Shown: in pieces, positions 42,551-54,092 of the stretch
Position numbering within the stretch: position 1 is the first letter of the stretch
Layout of the letters: each line of letters starts with the position of its first letter
Assembly: GCA_039090855.1 (NCBI GenBank)
Contig: CM077011.1
Location: forward strand, 27,495,001-27,559,000
Direction: 5' to 3'
Source of the DNA: Macrothele yani
Lineage: Eukaryota; Arthropoda; Arachnida; Araneae; Macrothelidae
DNA: 64,000 bases
Notes under the pieces: generated by a model
Database searches by the model: none
What the model saw: the letters and a program-made list of their open reading frames with translations, nothing else
What the model was told of the DNA's origin: nothing
Position numbers and translations under genes: made by a program

Positions 42551-43639
42551 TGCTCTTTTATCATTTTAAATACTCCCGCTTGTTTCAGACTTCCCATGTG
42601 CTACGGTGATTCATAAATCCCGGTTGGTTGTAAAATTAGTGTACCTATTCTTCGGTGTGTAAAAAAGCGAGAAACTAAGATATTGGGAGGAAACTTGGTT
42701 CACTCAAATAATACGTGGTTTTTACTTTTTCCCACACCGCCGTTATAGGAGAGTATTATGATCGTTCAAAAATCGCACATAAGGTTTTTGATATAATTTT
42801 ATTAAAAATGTAAAAATTGAATAAATACCGAAGAATCACAGGTTGTAAATACCAAATAAAGTGTAAACGCTATGTGAACTCCGACAACACAACGCTCCAC
42901 AGAAATGCAGAACGAATGAATATCCGCTGGTGAGCGTAACAGAAAAAGCTTTAGGGATAGGGCTTGGAAAAATTCCGTTCAATGTTAAACACCCGAGAGA
43001 ACTTTCTGCGACAGAGTACAAATGATTAATTAACTCTTCATCCAAACATGTTCGGGAAGGTTAGGCACATCAGCAATTTGTTTTCTATTCCTCCAGTCAC
43101 TGTTTTTTAAAATTCTCTTCATTGATACGAGATGTTCACACCTCATAGAGCATGTTACTCTGTACCGTGGTTAACTGCATGGAATGTTGTATGAGTTTGT
43201 TTTTAAAAAGAAAATACTGAAGGATGTAGATTTTTCTTAGTTACAATTTCTATTTTTTACATTTCCCAGAGCGGGCATGAATTTACTCAGCTGGAATGAC
43301 AATTCTTGGAGGGCAACCGCCCTTCCCTATGCCCCTGTGTAGCTTGTTGGGGATATTGGAAAACGATTTAGCGGGGGAAATAAAATACACTCATTGTCAT
43401 AAACATCCGCTCACCATGAAAAATACCGTGCGATTAACGCGAAACTCGGCGAATAGCTACGGGGAGAGCAGACCTGCAAATGATTAAAGTTTCGTGCGAT
43501 TCCTGATTCCGTATGCCCGCGCGCACAAGATCGGCCCTGCAATCGAAATCCTTGGGACTTATAAGGTGCAGCGCAGGGGACTCCACATTCGTGCCCAAGT
43601 GCACGGTAAGAGTCAGGTGAGATCCCTGAGTGATGCCGT
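42551..43639. other. Intergenic, no gene recognised
   Basis: Downstream of the presumed Jupiter polyadenylation site; no coding signal or named repeat. Confidence 0.4.
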
Positions 43640-43990
43640 GGTAGATGTGCGTACTGGCAACTGACGGAGTTTGAACGAGTCGGGATGGGAGAGGCATGGT
43701 ATTCGGCGCGCCATGTGGGACGATCGGACAGTACAGTGCTATCGTATTGGGAACAATGGACATGGGAAGAAACCCAGACACGGCGGACTGGCTCTGGGCG
43801 ACCCAGACACACCACCAGCAGAGAAGATCGTGAGAGCAGCACGCACACGCACAGATTCAGCAACGTGGCGGCTGTACAAGGGACTCCTGTGTCCGCCAGA
43901 ACCTTTTCCAGACGCCTGGCAGAGGCGAATCTGCCCTCTCGACGGCCTTTACATTTTCTACCATTAACACCTGACAGCAGCGAGCAATGT
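43640..43990 (+). pseudogene. Tc1 transposase N-terminal fragment (family D-like)
   Basis: YWQLTEFERVGMGEAWYSARHVGRS, then STVLSYWEQW, GSGRPRHTTSREDRES and SARTFSRRLAEANLPSRRPLHFLPLTP: the paired HTH domains of a Tc1 transposase, related to the element at 52.7-54.1 kb (YQQLTEFEREGG). It stops before the first catalytic Asp, where a LINE scrap takes over. Confidence 0.75.
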
Positions 43991-44069
43991 GGAATGCGGT
44001 CAAAAGCCAATTCCCTTTCCCATTTGGCCCTTTCTAACGACGATGTTACCGATGATTATGCGGTTCTCT

Positions 44070-44730
44070 GCCATGATGTTCACGAGTGCCTTTCTTCGTC
44101 GTTTTCGGCCTCTTGATTTGCCATCTTTATTTCACTTTGTCCCTCAAGTTCCATCGGTATACTTTTCCTCTTTTCTCCTTCCCATTTCTCCAACTGAACT
44201 TCGAACTGCTTTCTTCTCTCTCAATCACAAATCTGCTCCCGGCTTCGATGGTCTTACCGCTGGGTTTTATTGTCATTTCTTTCAGTCTCTGCTTATCTCT
44301 TGTTTTTAAGGCCCTTCTTGCTGATTCAATTCCGTCCGACTTCTCAGTCGCAATTATTCGTCTTCTCCCGAAAAAAAGGTAATCTCCAACTTTCATATTG
44401 GCGCCCTATCAGTATCCCAAATTCTGACTATAAAATTTTTACTCGTATCTTCTCTTCGCATCTCAATCCTCTTCTACCGTTTCTGATTTACCTTGACCAG
44501 TCATACACGTGATATTATTTTCCTTGGCAATTTGATCAGCGCCAGGCCTTCGATGCGATTGCCCATTTCTACCTTCTTCGTGTCTTTCAGGCTTTTGGTT
44601 TTCCTCTCGGTTTCTCTTTTTTCTTCTAAATCTGTATCGTGGTGTGGTTGCCCATGTTCGTACCCGCACTTTCATGACAGCAGCTAAATCCTTTGATACA
44701 GGCATCCGTCAAGGGTGTCCTCTGTCGTGA
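44070..44730 (+). pseudogene. LINE reverse transcriptase fragment, L1/Tx1-like
   Basis: Pieces in changing frames: LNHKSAPGFDGLTAGFYCHFF (fingers), VAIIRLLPKK, WRPISIPNSDYKIFTRIFSSHL, then QAFDAIAHFYLLRVFQAFGFP (motif A region with catalytic Asp) and TGIRQGCPLS at about 44693-44725. The style (SAPGxDGLTAxFY, RPISxxNxDYKI) is that of L1/Tx1-clade elements, different from the RTE copies. The FADD palm motif is cut off by the Tc1 fragment that follows. Confidence 0.7.
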
Positions 44731-45219
44731 CAGCTCTTTGCACTTGCATTCCAGCCTCTGTTGTCTCTGCTCCGTATGATGCGTGTACATACCGAGGTTC
44801 CAGCATTTTTACTCATCTGTACACTGAGGTCTTGTGCAGTACTCCGTCGATTAGCTGTAACGACTCTCCTGATGCTTCGACGTCCCCTATCACTGATTTT
44901 CTTTGGTCTGCCGGTACGTTTTGCTGCTTCAGACACGCCATGTGTCTTCCACTTATTCAGTACATACAAAACTGTTGACTTGGGTATGTTTAAACGCCTC
45001 TCGGTTTCTCTTATAGACAACGCACTAATATAACACCCAACAATCTTTCCTTTCTCAAAGTCAGTTCTCTCCCGCCGCGACATTTTCACTCAACCTCACA
45101 GTGCGATGTGATCGCGGTCAGCTGCAGGCTTGTTTTTTATACCGTTTGCAGCTTAACAACGTAACGGATCTGTTCATTTGCTTTTGAAGGGGTGTCCGGT
45201 GACTTTTGTCAATATAGTG
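44731..45219 (-). mobile_element. Tc1-type transposon, family H, N-terminal half with one TIR
   Basis: The right end, read inward, is CACTATATTGACAAAAGTCA next to TA, the same as the full copy at 51157-52402. The minus-strand gene starts MSRRERTDFEKGKIVGCYIS, then SIRETERRLNIPKSTVLYVLNKWKT and AKRTGRPKKISDRGRRSIRR, and breaks off at about 44731 against the LINE fragment. Confidence 0.85.
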
Positions 45220-45255
45220 TATATATAATTATACATACATTATATATATTATGTA

Positions 45256-46768
45256 CACTGGTGTGCAAAAATTAAGAACGAAGAGGAGAAATTAGCATAA
45301 CAGCGGAACGAGCAGACAGAACGGACCAAAAGACCACTGGGAATATAGACTAGCGTCCGGTACGGTAGGGCATGCGCATATATGCAGCATGACGTGGGGG
45401 GGAGTGTCGGAAGGGCATAAAGCACACGGGCGGTGCACGCTTAGCAATTCGGTGAAAGTTATTGCACGGTGTACATCGGTTTGAACGACGTCGAGTTGCT
45501 GCCACCGTGTGATATGGCCAACAGGCAATCCAGTAGACGACATCTGGATGACTTTACCCGAGGTTGCGTCATTGGGAAGTTGGAAGAAGTTCGAAGTGTG
45601 GCCGAGGAGTTCGGGATCGTTCACACCATCGTTTCACGAGCTTGGAGAGCATTTCAAACGACAAGAACAGCTGACCGAGAGTTTAGCAGTGGTCGTCCAC
45701 GAGCAACCACGGCGGCAGACGACCGGTATATTGCCCTACAGGCGAGAAGAGACAGCCAGCAGACAGCGGGAGAAATCTCAAGGCACATGCAACAGACAAC
45801 TGGACGTCCGTTATCGTGTTTTACCGTTGCCAAGAGGCTGCACAAAGGTGGTCTCTTTGCACGACGACCAGTATGGTGTGTGCCATTAACGCCTGCTCAT
45901 CGGAGACGGCGGTTTCTGTGGTGCCAGGAACACAAAAGAACTGGACACATCAGCAATGGGGTCGAGTTCTCTTTACGGATGAGAGACGATTTAGTCTGAC
46001 GAGCGATTCTGGACGTATACACATCTGGAGAGAGCAGGGAACACGCAATCATACCTCCAACATCATCGAAAGGGACCGGTTTGGAGGTGGCGGATTTCTC
46101 GTTTGGGGCGGTATCATGCTTGGTAGCCGTACTGACCACATCTTCCAAGGAGGTTCAGTCGCTGGTGTCCGCTAGCGTCTGTTTAGAGGTGCTGTGGGTC
46201 CTGAGTTCCTGTTCATGGACGACAACGCTACACCTCATCGCACAGTGGCTGTCGCAGAGCTGTTGGAGAGTGAAGATATTCAACGCATGGATTGGCCCGC
46301 AAGGTCCCCGGACCTAAATACAATCGAACACGTGTGGGACCTTCTCGGAAGACGCTTGGCAGCACGTCACCAGCCGCCAGCAACGATTCCGCAGCTGCCA
46401 TTGGCGCTACAAGAGGAATGGGCCGCGATGCCTCAACAGCCCCTTGACAACCTCGTCCTCAGCATGTACAGACGTTGTAAATCCTGCAACGCAGTCAGGG
46501 GTGATCATATCCGTTACTAAAGACTGGATTTTTCTTGGCAGCCGCCTGTCACATGGACGTTTGTGTCTTCTGTCCAGCTGTGCTCGAAGCTACCTTTTCA
46601 ATAAAGTGCCTTTGTATCCTTTGGATTTCTTGTTCGGACGGTTTTGCTCACTTGTTTCATATTCTAACATCTTGGGGATCTTATGGTATGATTTGAGTCG
46701 ATGTGGAGCACTTCTGCACGACGTTACATTCGAAAAACCGTCTCGTCCTTAATTTTTGCGACCCAGTG
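45256..46768 (+). mobile_element. Tc1-type transposon, family G
   Basis: 1,513 bp. Ends CACTGGTGTGCAAAAATTAA and, inward from the right, CACTGGGTCGCAAAAATTAA, each with TA outside. It is related to family B by transposase sequence. Confidence 0.92.
45514..46520 (+). pseudogene. Tc1 transposase (DD34E), family G, one frameshift and one stop
   Basis: ATG at 45514: MANRQSSRRHLDDFTRGCVIG, EEFGIVHTIVSRAWRAF (HTH1), CFTVAKRLHKGGLFARRP (HTH2). Near 45928 two extra bases (AAAAGAACTGG) shift the frame; the gene then continues WGRVLFTDERRFSLTSDSGR (first Asp, TDE form), GGGGFLVWGGIM, an in-frame TAG at 46173-46175, FLFMDDNATPHRT (second Asp) and SPDLNTIEHVWDLLGR (Glu), ending NAVRGDHIRY. Only two lesions separate it from a full gene. 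HLDDFTRG is shared with family B. Confidence 0.9.
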
Positions 46769-46770
46769 TA

Positions 46771-47219
46771 TAATCATAAATTGAGTTCCGAATTTATAGT
46801 TAAAAGCTGATTTGTCCGGGTTAAGTTCGGGTCGGGTCCAAAGGTTTTGACCGGTTTCCAACTCTGCTGACGACATCTCTGTAAGGGTGCGGTGAGAATT
46901 TCATTGTCATGTCAGGGATCTCAGCAGATTCGCGCACGAAATCAGGAAAGTGTTAAAAGGGGAGAACGTAGCATTAGCACTCTTGCGTACGCCGAGCAAT
47001 CAACTTGTACCCTATATACTTGGGGAATCCCCGTTTGGATGTGCGTGCATCTGTGAGTTACTGAAGCCTACTTTTACGAATAGTGAAACATGATTCTATT
47101 GTTTGCTTCTGATGTTTACCTTCGTAAACATCAGAGGTTCTAAACTTTATATTACGAGTTAGTTTACCACCTCTCATGATTTTAAAATGTAATAAGTTTT
47201 ATGATACTAATTTTTTCGC
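46771..47219. other. Intergenic, no gene recognised
   Basis: A small hairpin (TCTGATGTTTA / TAAACATCAGA, 47109-47136) is the only structure noted. Confidence 0.4.
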
Positions 47220-48090
47220 ATGAAAAGTTTTAATCATATACATATAAACACCCAGATCTCTTTCTGGAACGCTCTCTAGATGTATAGGTGACCGCGTGCT
47301 AATTTAAAAATATTGGATTATCTCTCTGTGTGGAACGCTCTCGATATGTCAAAGTGATCGCGTGCTAATTTAGAAGCATTGGATTTTCAATGTGTGAATC
47401 GAGTTCTACTTATCGAATCTACAAAATTCGAATTGAGCTCTTAAAATCACGGCAAGTTGATTTGTACATTGATTTAATTTAGCACAATTCGAATATTAAT
47501 TTGTATGCTTTAATTATTTCCTACTTTTTTATTTTATCGAACTTTCCGAGTTTAGTGTTGATTATATTATACATTTTTCAAAATATCGATCTATCTAGAA
47601 CGCTCTAACCTACAATAGAAACTGAAATCTTGCGATGTCGAAGTGAGCGAAATTGCATCTAAAAACAGATGTCGCTCCAATAGCACATTGTCGATAATTT
47701 AGATAGTTCCGATTTGTAATACCAGATGTCGCATTATTTTGTAGAAAAAGATTCGGTATGGAGTTTCAAACAATCACTGGAATAGGACAGTCTAAATATA
47801 TATATATATAGGACAGCTTTAAAAATAACATTACCTGTCGAATAAGATATCCCCTATTGATAATATAAACACCCAGATCCGTCCGTCTCTCTGGAACGCT
47901 GGACGTCACAGCAACATCTGCATTGTTGCATCTTCACTTATCGATCAATTCGTGTCTGCACTCGCGATGTCAAAATGATTGCCTGCTATATAACGGTACG
48001 CGATCATTTTTAGTTATCAAGGTGTTCCTGTGCTAATTTAAAAATATTGGATTATTAATGACTCGAGTTCTTTATCGTTGGAAACACATG
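47220..48090. repeat. Imperfect repeats with GGAACGCTCT motif
   Basis: Units with AAACACCCAGATC, TCTGGAACGCTCTCT and GCGTGCTAATTTAAAAATATTGGATT recur at about 47246-47325, 47330-47395 and, split, 47868-47905 and 48020-48060. The class is unknown. Confidence 0.5.
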
Positions 48091-48110
48091 GAATAATTAC
48101 TAAAGACATA

Positions 48111-49235
48111 CACAGTCGAGTCACATTATTGTGACCACCTCCTACTTTTGACGTCACGTGTCGTGAGCTGGCTTGGGGTATATAAGGTGTGCCGTGGGCA
48201 ATCTGAAAACATATCACTCGTTGCTGTCATGGATAAAAGGGGCGATTTATCAAATTTTCAAAAAGGGATAATTATCAGCTTTTAGGCCAAAGGCGGCAGT
48301 ATTTCTGAAACAGCGCAGTTTGTGAACTGGTCGCGTGCTACCGTGATTGATAAAATGGCACCATTGCGAATAAGCGAAGTGGAAACTTCGGAGCACCACG
48401 TGCCATCATTGATGAGAGAGGTGAACGACGGCTGGGAAGGTGCGTGAGGGCCAATCGACGCGCTACAGTGGAGCAACTCACTGGCCGTATGAACCAGGGG
48501 GCTACCGGAAGTGTGTCTAAAACGACAGTTCAGCGAACCCGCGAACCCTGCTGCGTATGGGGCTCCGATGCAGACGGACGGTCACTGCACCTATGCTAAC
48601 GAACGTGAATCGGCAGAAAAAGCTTTGCACGGCATTATCGGAATTGGATCTCCGCTGATTGGCAAATGATTGCCTTCTCCAATGAGTCACGTTTTCTGCT
48701 TCATTGAACGGATGGACCTTGGCGTATAAGGCGAGAAACATCGGAAAACAAACACTCTTCAACCATTGCTGGAAGAACACAAGCTGGTGGGGGCAGCGTT
48801 GTAGTCTGGGGAATGTTTTCGTGGTATTCCCTGGCTCCACTCATGCCTGTGGAAGGCACTATGGACCGAATTCGTTATGAATCCATCCTTGCAGACTACG
48901 TACACCCATACATGCTGATTGTTCCCTGGGGCGGATGGGATTTTCCAGAACGACAATGCGACGTGTCACACAGCTAGAAATGTCCTAGAGTGGTTGAAAG
49001 AGCACGATGAAGGCTTCAAAGTACTTCCCTGACCCCCTAATACCCCAGAATTAAACCCAATTGAACATCTGTGGGACCACCTCGATCGTGTTGTTCGTTC
49101 TATGGATCCTCCACCACGCACCCTCCAGCAGCTGTTAGATGCACTGCAGTCAGCATGGCTCGACATACCTGTGAACACCTTCCAGTACCTTATTGAGTCA
49201 CTCCGAGCCCGTCTAGCTGCTGTCCGCGCTGCACA
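48111..49235 (+). mobile_element. Tc1-type transposon, family A, copy 3, 3' end lost
   Basis: Starts CACAGTCGAGTCACATTATT after TA. The end of the gene is still present, but sequence switches at CCGCGCTGCACA (about 49235) to a 46-bp tandem array, and no right inverted repeat is found. Confidence 0.88.
48231..49235 (+). pseudogene. Tc1 transposase, family A copy 3, broken
   Basis: ATG at about 48230, RGDLSNFQKGIIISF then a stop in place of the first HTH. Later blocks: GSVSKTTVQR, AFSNESRFLLH-type first block (Asp to Asn as in copy 1), GGGSVVVWGMFSWYSLAPLM, and IEHLWDHLDRVVRSMDPPPRTLQQL near the end. Copies 1 and 3 share the Asn change and may derive from an already inactive source. Confidence 0.8.
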
Positions 49236-50080
49236 AGTCCAAGAATTTGCGATGAACAGCAGAGGCATCATTGCTGAAGTCAAGAAATTGTCTCTGATGC
49301 ACAGTAGAAACATCATTGCTGAAGTCCAAGAAATTGTGGTGCACAGCTGAAGCATCTCTGTTAAAGTCCAAAATATTGTCTGTGATGTACACCAGAAGCA
49401 TCACTTCTGAAGTCCAAGACATTTTCTGTGATGCCCAGCAGAAGCGTCACTGCTGAAGTCCAAAGAAATTGTCTTACATGCCCAGCAGAAGCATCACTGC
49501 TGAAGTTCAAGAAATTGTCTTTCATGCCCAGCAGAAGCATCACTGCTGAAGTCCAAGAAATTGTCTGTGATGCACAGCAGAAGCATCACTGCTGAAGTCC
49601 AAGAAATTGTCTGTGACACCCAGCAGAAGCATCACTGCTGAAGTCCAAGAAATTGCATTTGATGCCCAGCAGAAGGATCACTGCTGAAGTCCAAGAAATT
49701 GTTTGTGATGCACAGCAGAAGCATGGCTGCTGAAGTCCAAGAAATTGTCTGTGATGCTCAGCAGAAGCATCACAGCTGACGTCCAAGAAATTGTCTGTGA
49801 TGCACAGTACAGCAGAAGCATCAATGCTTAAGTCCAAGAAATGGTTTGTGATGCACAGCAGAAACATAACTGCTGAAGTCCAAGACATTTTCTGTGACGC
49901 ACAGCAGAAGCATCACTGCTGAAGTCCAAGGAATTGTCTGTGATGCACAGCAGAAGCATCACTGCAGAAGTCCAAGGAATTGTCTGTGATGCACAGCAAA
50001 AGCATCACTGCTGAAGTCCAAGGAATTGTCTGTGATGCACAGCAGAAGCATCACTGCTGAAAGCCAAAAAATTGCAGGTC
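49236..50080. repeat. 46-bp minisatellite at the lost 3' end of a Tc1
   Basis: About 18 units of 46 bp (AGTCCAAGAAATTGTCTGTG, ATGCACAGCAGAAGCATCAC, TGCTGA). Units near the Tc1 side are the most diverged and those near 49.92-50.05 kb nearly identical. 46 is not a multiple of three, so frames across it are meaningless. Confidence 0.92.
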
Positions 50081-51156
50081 ATTCACATGTAAAATTTCGT
50101 ATGCAAATGTGTTGGTCGAACATGGAAGATTTTTTTAGCAAATGTTCGGCTGAGCATTCGGTAATGAACACATAATTTCTCGAGAGTTTCTGCAGTTCTG
50201 GCCAACCCGCTCACCGGATCTTACTCGTGGGATACCTGAAGGACAGAGGTCATCGGGAGGGCATACGCTCTCTCTCTCAGATCCGAAAACGAATATCAGA
50301 TGTGAAGTGGTCAACATCGGCCCCGGCCTGCTCTGAGCAGCAAAGTCACACGCCGTTCTTCGTTTGCAGCATTAATCCCTTGTGATGGTCAGCATATTGA
50401 GCAGATTTTTTCCTGAAGCGTTTGGACTGTCAACAAGCAGTAAATTCACGCAGGCATCTGTTCTTTTCTTGCGCCATTGTGACCCTAGGCGCGCAGTTTT
50501 GAACTTTTATCCCCCACCCCGCAAAATCGTTTTCCCATGCCCTCAATAAGCAGCCTATCAAATTTCGTCGCGATGTTTCAATTTCTTCCCCCAATTTTTT
50601 TCAACACCCCAAAATTTTTTAAATTCGTGGATAAACTCAGAGTTTCAAAACTTGCCAGGCTTAATGTACTGCTCAATAACAGCTACTTGTGTTAAAGAAA
50701 AGCACAAAAATTATTGTATAAATAAAATTAGATGCTTCCACAATGCAGATGCCACCGAATTCTCTAGTGTAATGAGCAACTGTTTTATAGTCTCAGATTG
50801 TGCAATAAAGGTGTTCACAAAAGAGTATTCATCTCACTTTCTTCCTAAAATCAAAAGGTTTTCTAAGCGAAACCTGATAACGTTTCCAGGTATATGATAC
50901 AGAAAGGACTATAAAAAATCTGTAATCTCCTACTTCCCTACCTGCCATTTTCGTAAAAAGGAGTTTTTTCCCAATTCCGTACCTAGCCAAGTGATTTAAT
51001 GCTATTTCCTGAGTTAGTGCCACGAGTGGAATTCCCACCAGTGGAACAAGGGGAAATCGTTCCACTAATGGAACAAAGGGAAGCAAAGCACTAGACGGTG
51101 GTGCTTCCTAAGTTAATGCAAAAATTCTCAGATCTATCGCAGTGCAAATGTATATA
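50081..51156. other. Intergenic, no gene recognised
   Basis: A local duplication GTGGAACAAGGGGAA/AATGGAACAAAGGGAA near 51035-51075. No coding signal. Confidence 0.4.
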
Positions 51157-52402
51157 CACTATATTGACAAAAGTCACCGGACACCTAGAAGAGAAACACA
51201 ACATAGCATTTATTGACATGCATTAGTACGGTGTTGGTCCACCGTTGGCCTTAATGCATGCACTGACCCTTCGAGACGTGCTTTCGGCAAGGTTTTGGAA
51301 CACAGCGATTGGTATGCGCTTCCAGTCAGTGCGTAATGCTGCCCGTAACTGTTGCTTAGTAGTAGGCCTTAGTTCCAAACTTCTTATGCGGTGTTCTAAT
51401 TCATCCCATAGGTGCTCTATGTGATTAAGATCGGGCTCTGTGTTGGCCAGTCCACACACGATACGGAATTATCGACAAACCACGCCGTAGCAGACCTTGC
51501 TTTACGGCTTGGTGCATTATCCGGCTGGTACCAATAAGGACCGGTTCCATAGTATTGTCACAGAGCTGGTAGGGCATGATTGTTCAGAATATTGAGGTAG
51601 ACATGCTGGTTAACAGGTTTGTCCACGATAACCAAAGGGCCGGGACCCGACCACGAAAACCACCCCCACACGAGTACACCGCCAGCTCCGAACTTGACCA
51701 TAGGAATAGTTCATTGCGGTAAATAGCGTTCCCCGGCTGCCACCATACCCACACATGGCCATCCGACTGATGGATCGTGTATCTGGATTCATGAGTCCAT
51801 AGGACCCGTTTCCATTGATCTACAGTCCACGATAAATGTTCTTTACACCATGCTAAACGACGAGTAGCATTCCGAGTGGAGAAAAAAGGCTTATGAGCAG
51901 CCGCACGACCACGGTAACCAATGGAATGAAGTTCTCTGCGAATGGTACATGTACATACCGAGGTTCCAGCATTTTTACTCACCTGTATACTGAGGTGTTG
52001 TGCAGTACTCCGTCGATTAGCTGTAAACACTCTCCTGAGGCTTTGACGTCCCCTATCACTGATTATCTTTGGTCTGCCAGTACGTTTCGCTGCTTCAGGC
52101 ACGCCACGTGTCTTCCACTTATTCAGTACATCCAAAACAGTTGACTTGGTTATGTTTAAACGCCTCTCGGTTTCTCTTATGGACAACCCTCTAATATAAC
52201 ACCCAACAAACAACAATCTTTCATCTCTCAAAATCAGTTATCTCCGCAGCGACGTTTTCACTCAACTTCACAGTGCGATATGATCGCGGTCAGCTGCAGG
52301 CTTGTTTTTATACCGTTTGCAGTTGTACCGCGCATCTAAACAACGCAGGGATCCGTTCATTTCCTTTTGAAGGGGTGTCCTGTAACTTTTGTCCATATAG
52401 TG
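51157..52402 (-). mobile_element. Tc1-type transposon, family H, full copy
   Basis: 1,246 bp. Left end CACTATATTGACAAAAGTCA; right end, read inward, CACTATATGGACAAAAGTTA; TA outside each. Further in the repeats share CGGACACC / AGGACACC. Confidence 0.92.
51223..52250 (-). pseudogene. Tc1 transposase, family H, catalytic Asp lost
   Basis: Minus strand: VGCYIRGLSIRETERRLNITK, TVLDVLNKWKTRGVPEAAKR, GRPKIISDRGRQSLRR (HTHs), then CKEHLSWTVDQWKRVLWTHESRYTIH, where the usual SDESRY reads THESRY, so the first catalytic Asp is His. After a frameshift the C-terminal part has LNHIEHLWDELEHRIRSLE with the catalytic Glu. It ends IKANGGPTPY. Confidence 0.88.
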
Positions 52403-52404
52403 TA

Positions 52405-52686
52405 TTTTAATGACATGTGGCTTTTGAAGTACTCCCTGTTACTCTAATTTATGAACGTAAGAAAGCATGTGTGAACACCTTCTAATATCTCTATCTTCCA
52501 GTTCATTAAATTTCTTAATTCAAGAAAGTTCTTCGGTACACGAAGTCGCTGTTTTTTGCCTCCTTTTTAAAGCTCTTCATCAGTTTTGAGATATTCGGTG
52601 ACTTTTATTTAAAACAGTGGTTAAACTTTCTGACCATCCTTCAACGACATTATTTGTTCGATGTCGTCTCTTATAACAGTTCCACA
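52405..52686. other. Intergenic spacer
   Basis: About 280 bp between two Tc1 elements; no feature. Confidence 0.4.
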
Positions 52687-52688
52687 TA

Positions 52689-54090
52689 CACTGACGGAAA
52701 AAAATCCCAACACCAAGAATGGGTTGTGTTAGATAAACGACAGTTGGTAGGCGGTGAGAGTACATCTGTAAGATGAAGTCTATGCAAATTTTGCGCTCGG
52801 CGCATACGTGTGGCGCTAGTAGCGCCCCTCGGAACATGCAAAGCAGGTTTGCTGTAAATACGCGCTGTAACGTTCGTGAGCGTTAGTTATCGTTGAGATT
52901 CGACGTAGGGTGTTGATGTTAGTCAAGAATGCCTTTAAGAAGACGAAGGAGCCATTATCAACAGCTCACGGAGTTTGAACGAGAAGGTGGATTTTCTTTC
53001 CGCAATATTGCAGAACGACTTGGCAGGAATGTAGCCACTGTGCATGATTGTTGGCAGCGGTGGTCAAGGTAAGGTACTGCCTCAAGAAGACCGGGTTCCG
53101 GCTGGCCACGTGGTACTACTGAGAGGGAAGACCGCCTTGTACGGCGTATGGCCGTGGCGCATCGTACCGCGTCTGCGTCAGCAATTCGAACTGCAGTTGC
53201 CACCACAGTGACACAACGAACTGTTACAAATCGGTTACTTGAAGGACAGCTCCGAGCCAGACGCCCTGTAGCGTGCATTCCACTTACTCCAAACCACTGC
53301 CGTTTGCGACGTCAGTGGTGTCAAGCTACAGCTCATTGGAGGACGGAGTGGAGATCTGTTGTGTTTTCTGATGAAAGCCGGTTCTGCCTGGGTGCCAGTG
53401 ATGGCCGTGTGTTGGTTAGGAGGCCAGGTGAGCGCCTGCAACCAACCTGTCTGCGGCCGAGATACACTGGACCTACACCTGGAGTTATGGTCTGGGGAGC
53501 AATTTCCTATGACAGCAGGAGCACTCTCGTGGTTATCCCACGCATCCTGACGGCACAGTTGTACGTCGGCCTGGTGATTCAACCTGTTGTGCTGCCATTC
53601 ATGAACAGCATTCCAGGGGGTGTTTTCCAACAGGATAACGCTCGCCCGCATACCGCTGTTGTAACCCAACATGCTCTACAGAGCGTCGACATGTTGCCGT
53701 GACCTGCTAGATCACCAGATCTTTCACCAATCGAGCACGTATGGGACATCATTGGACGACAACTCCAGCGTCAACCCCAACCAGCATTAACCGTCCCTGT
53801 ATTGACCGACCAAGTGCAACAGGCATAGAACTCCATCCCACAAACTGACATCCGGCACCTGTACGACACAATGCATGAACGTTTGCGCGCTTGCATTCAA
53901 CATTCTGGCGGTTACACCGGTTATTAATGTACCAGCATTTCACATTTAAAATGGCTCTTCTCGCGCTTACATTAAGCTGTGATCTTGAAACCTTAATCGA
54001 TTAAATGTGTTACCTATACAAATGTATTGCCGCCATTTCATTCCTCTACAACTATTTTTTCGTGGTTTTGAGATTTTTTTTCCGTCAGTG
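52689..54090 (+). mobile_element. Tc1-type transposon, family D
   Basis: 1,402 bp. Ends CACTGACGGAAAAAAATCCC and, read inward from the right, CACTGACGGAAAAAAAATCT, with TA outside (52687-52688, 54091-54092). Short, very similar terminal repeats. Confidence 0.93.
52929..53927 (+). pseudogene. Tc1 transposase (DD34E), family D, three stops but no frameshift
   Basis: ATG at 52929 opens a single 332-codon frame to TAA at 53925, broken only by three point stops: TAA at 53070, TGA at 53700 (in the WPARSPD position, normally TGG) and TAG at 53826 (in AWNSIPQ, normally TGG). Domains: YQQLTEFEREGGFSFRNIAER (HTH1), TQRTVTNRLLEGQLRARRPV (HTH2), first Asp block VFSDESRFCLGASDGR, GVMVWGAISYDSRS, second Asp block FQQDNARPHTA, SPDLSPIEHVWDIIGR (Glu), C-terminus RLRACIQHSGGYTGY. 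All catalytic residues are intact, the best-kept Tc1 here along with family B. Confidence 0.92.
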
Positions 54091-54092
54091 TA

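Noticed and set aside
43411..44010. 199-residue minus-strand frame
   Set aside because: Antisense shadow of the Tc1 N-terminal fragment at 43640-43990.
49236..50080. CRISPR-like array
   Set aside because: Units are head-to-tail without unique spacers, and the genome is eukaryotic. It is a minisatellite. The same applies to the arrays at 8.9, 24, 36 and 61.5 kb.
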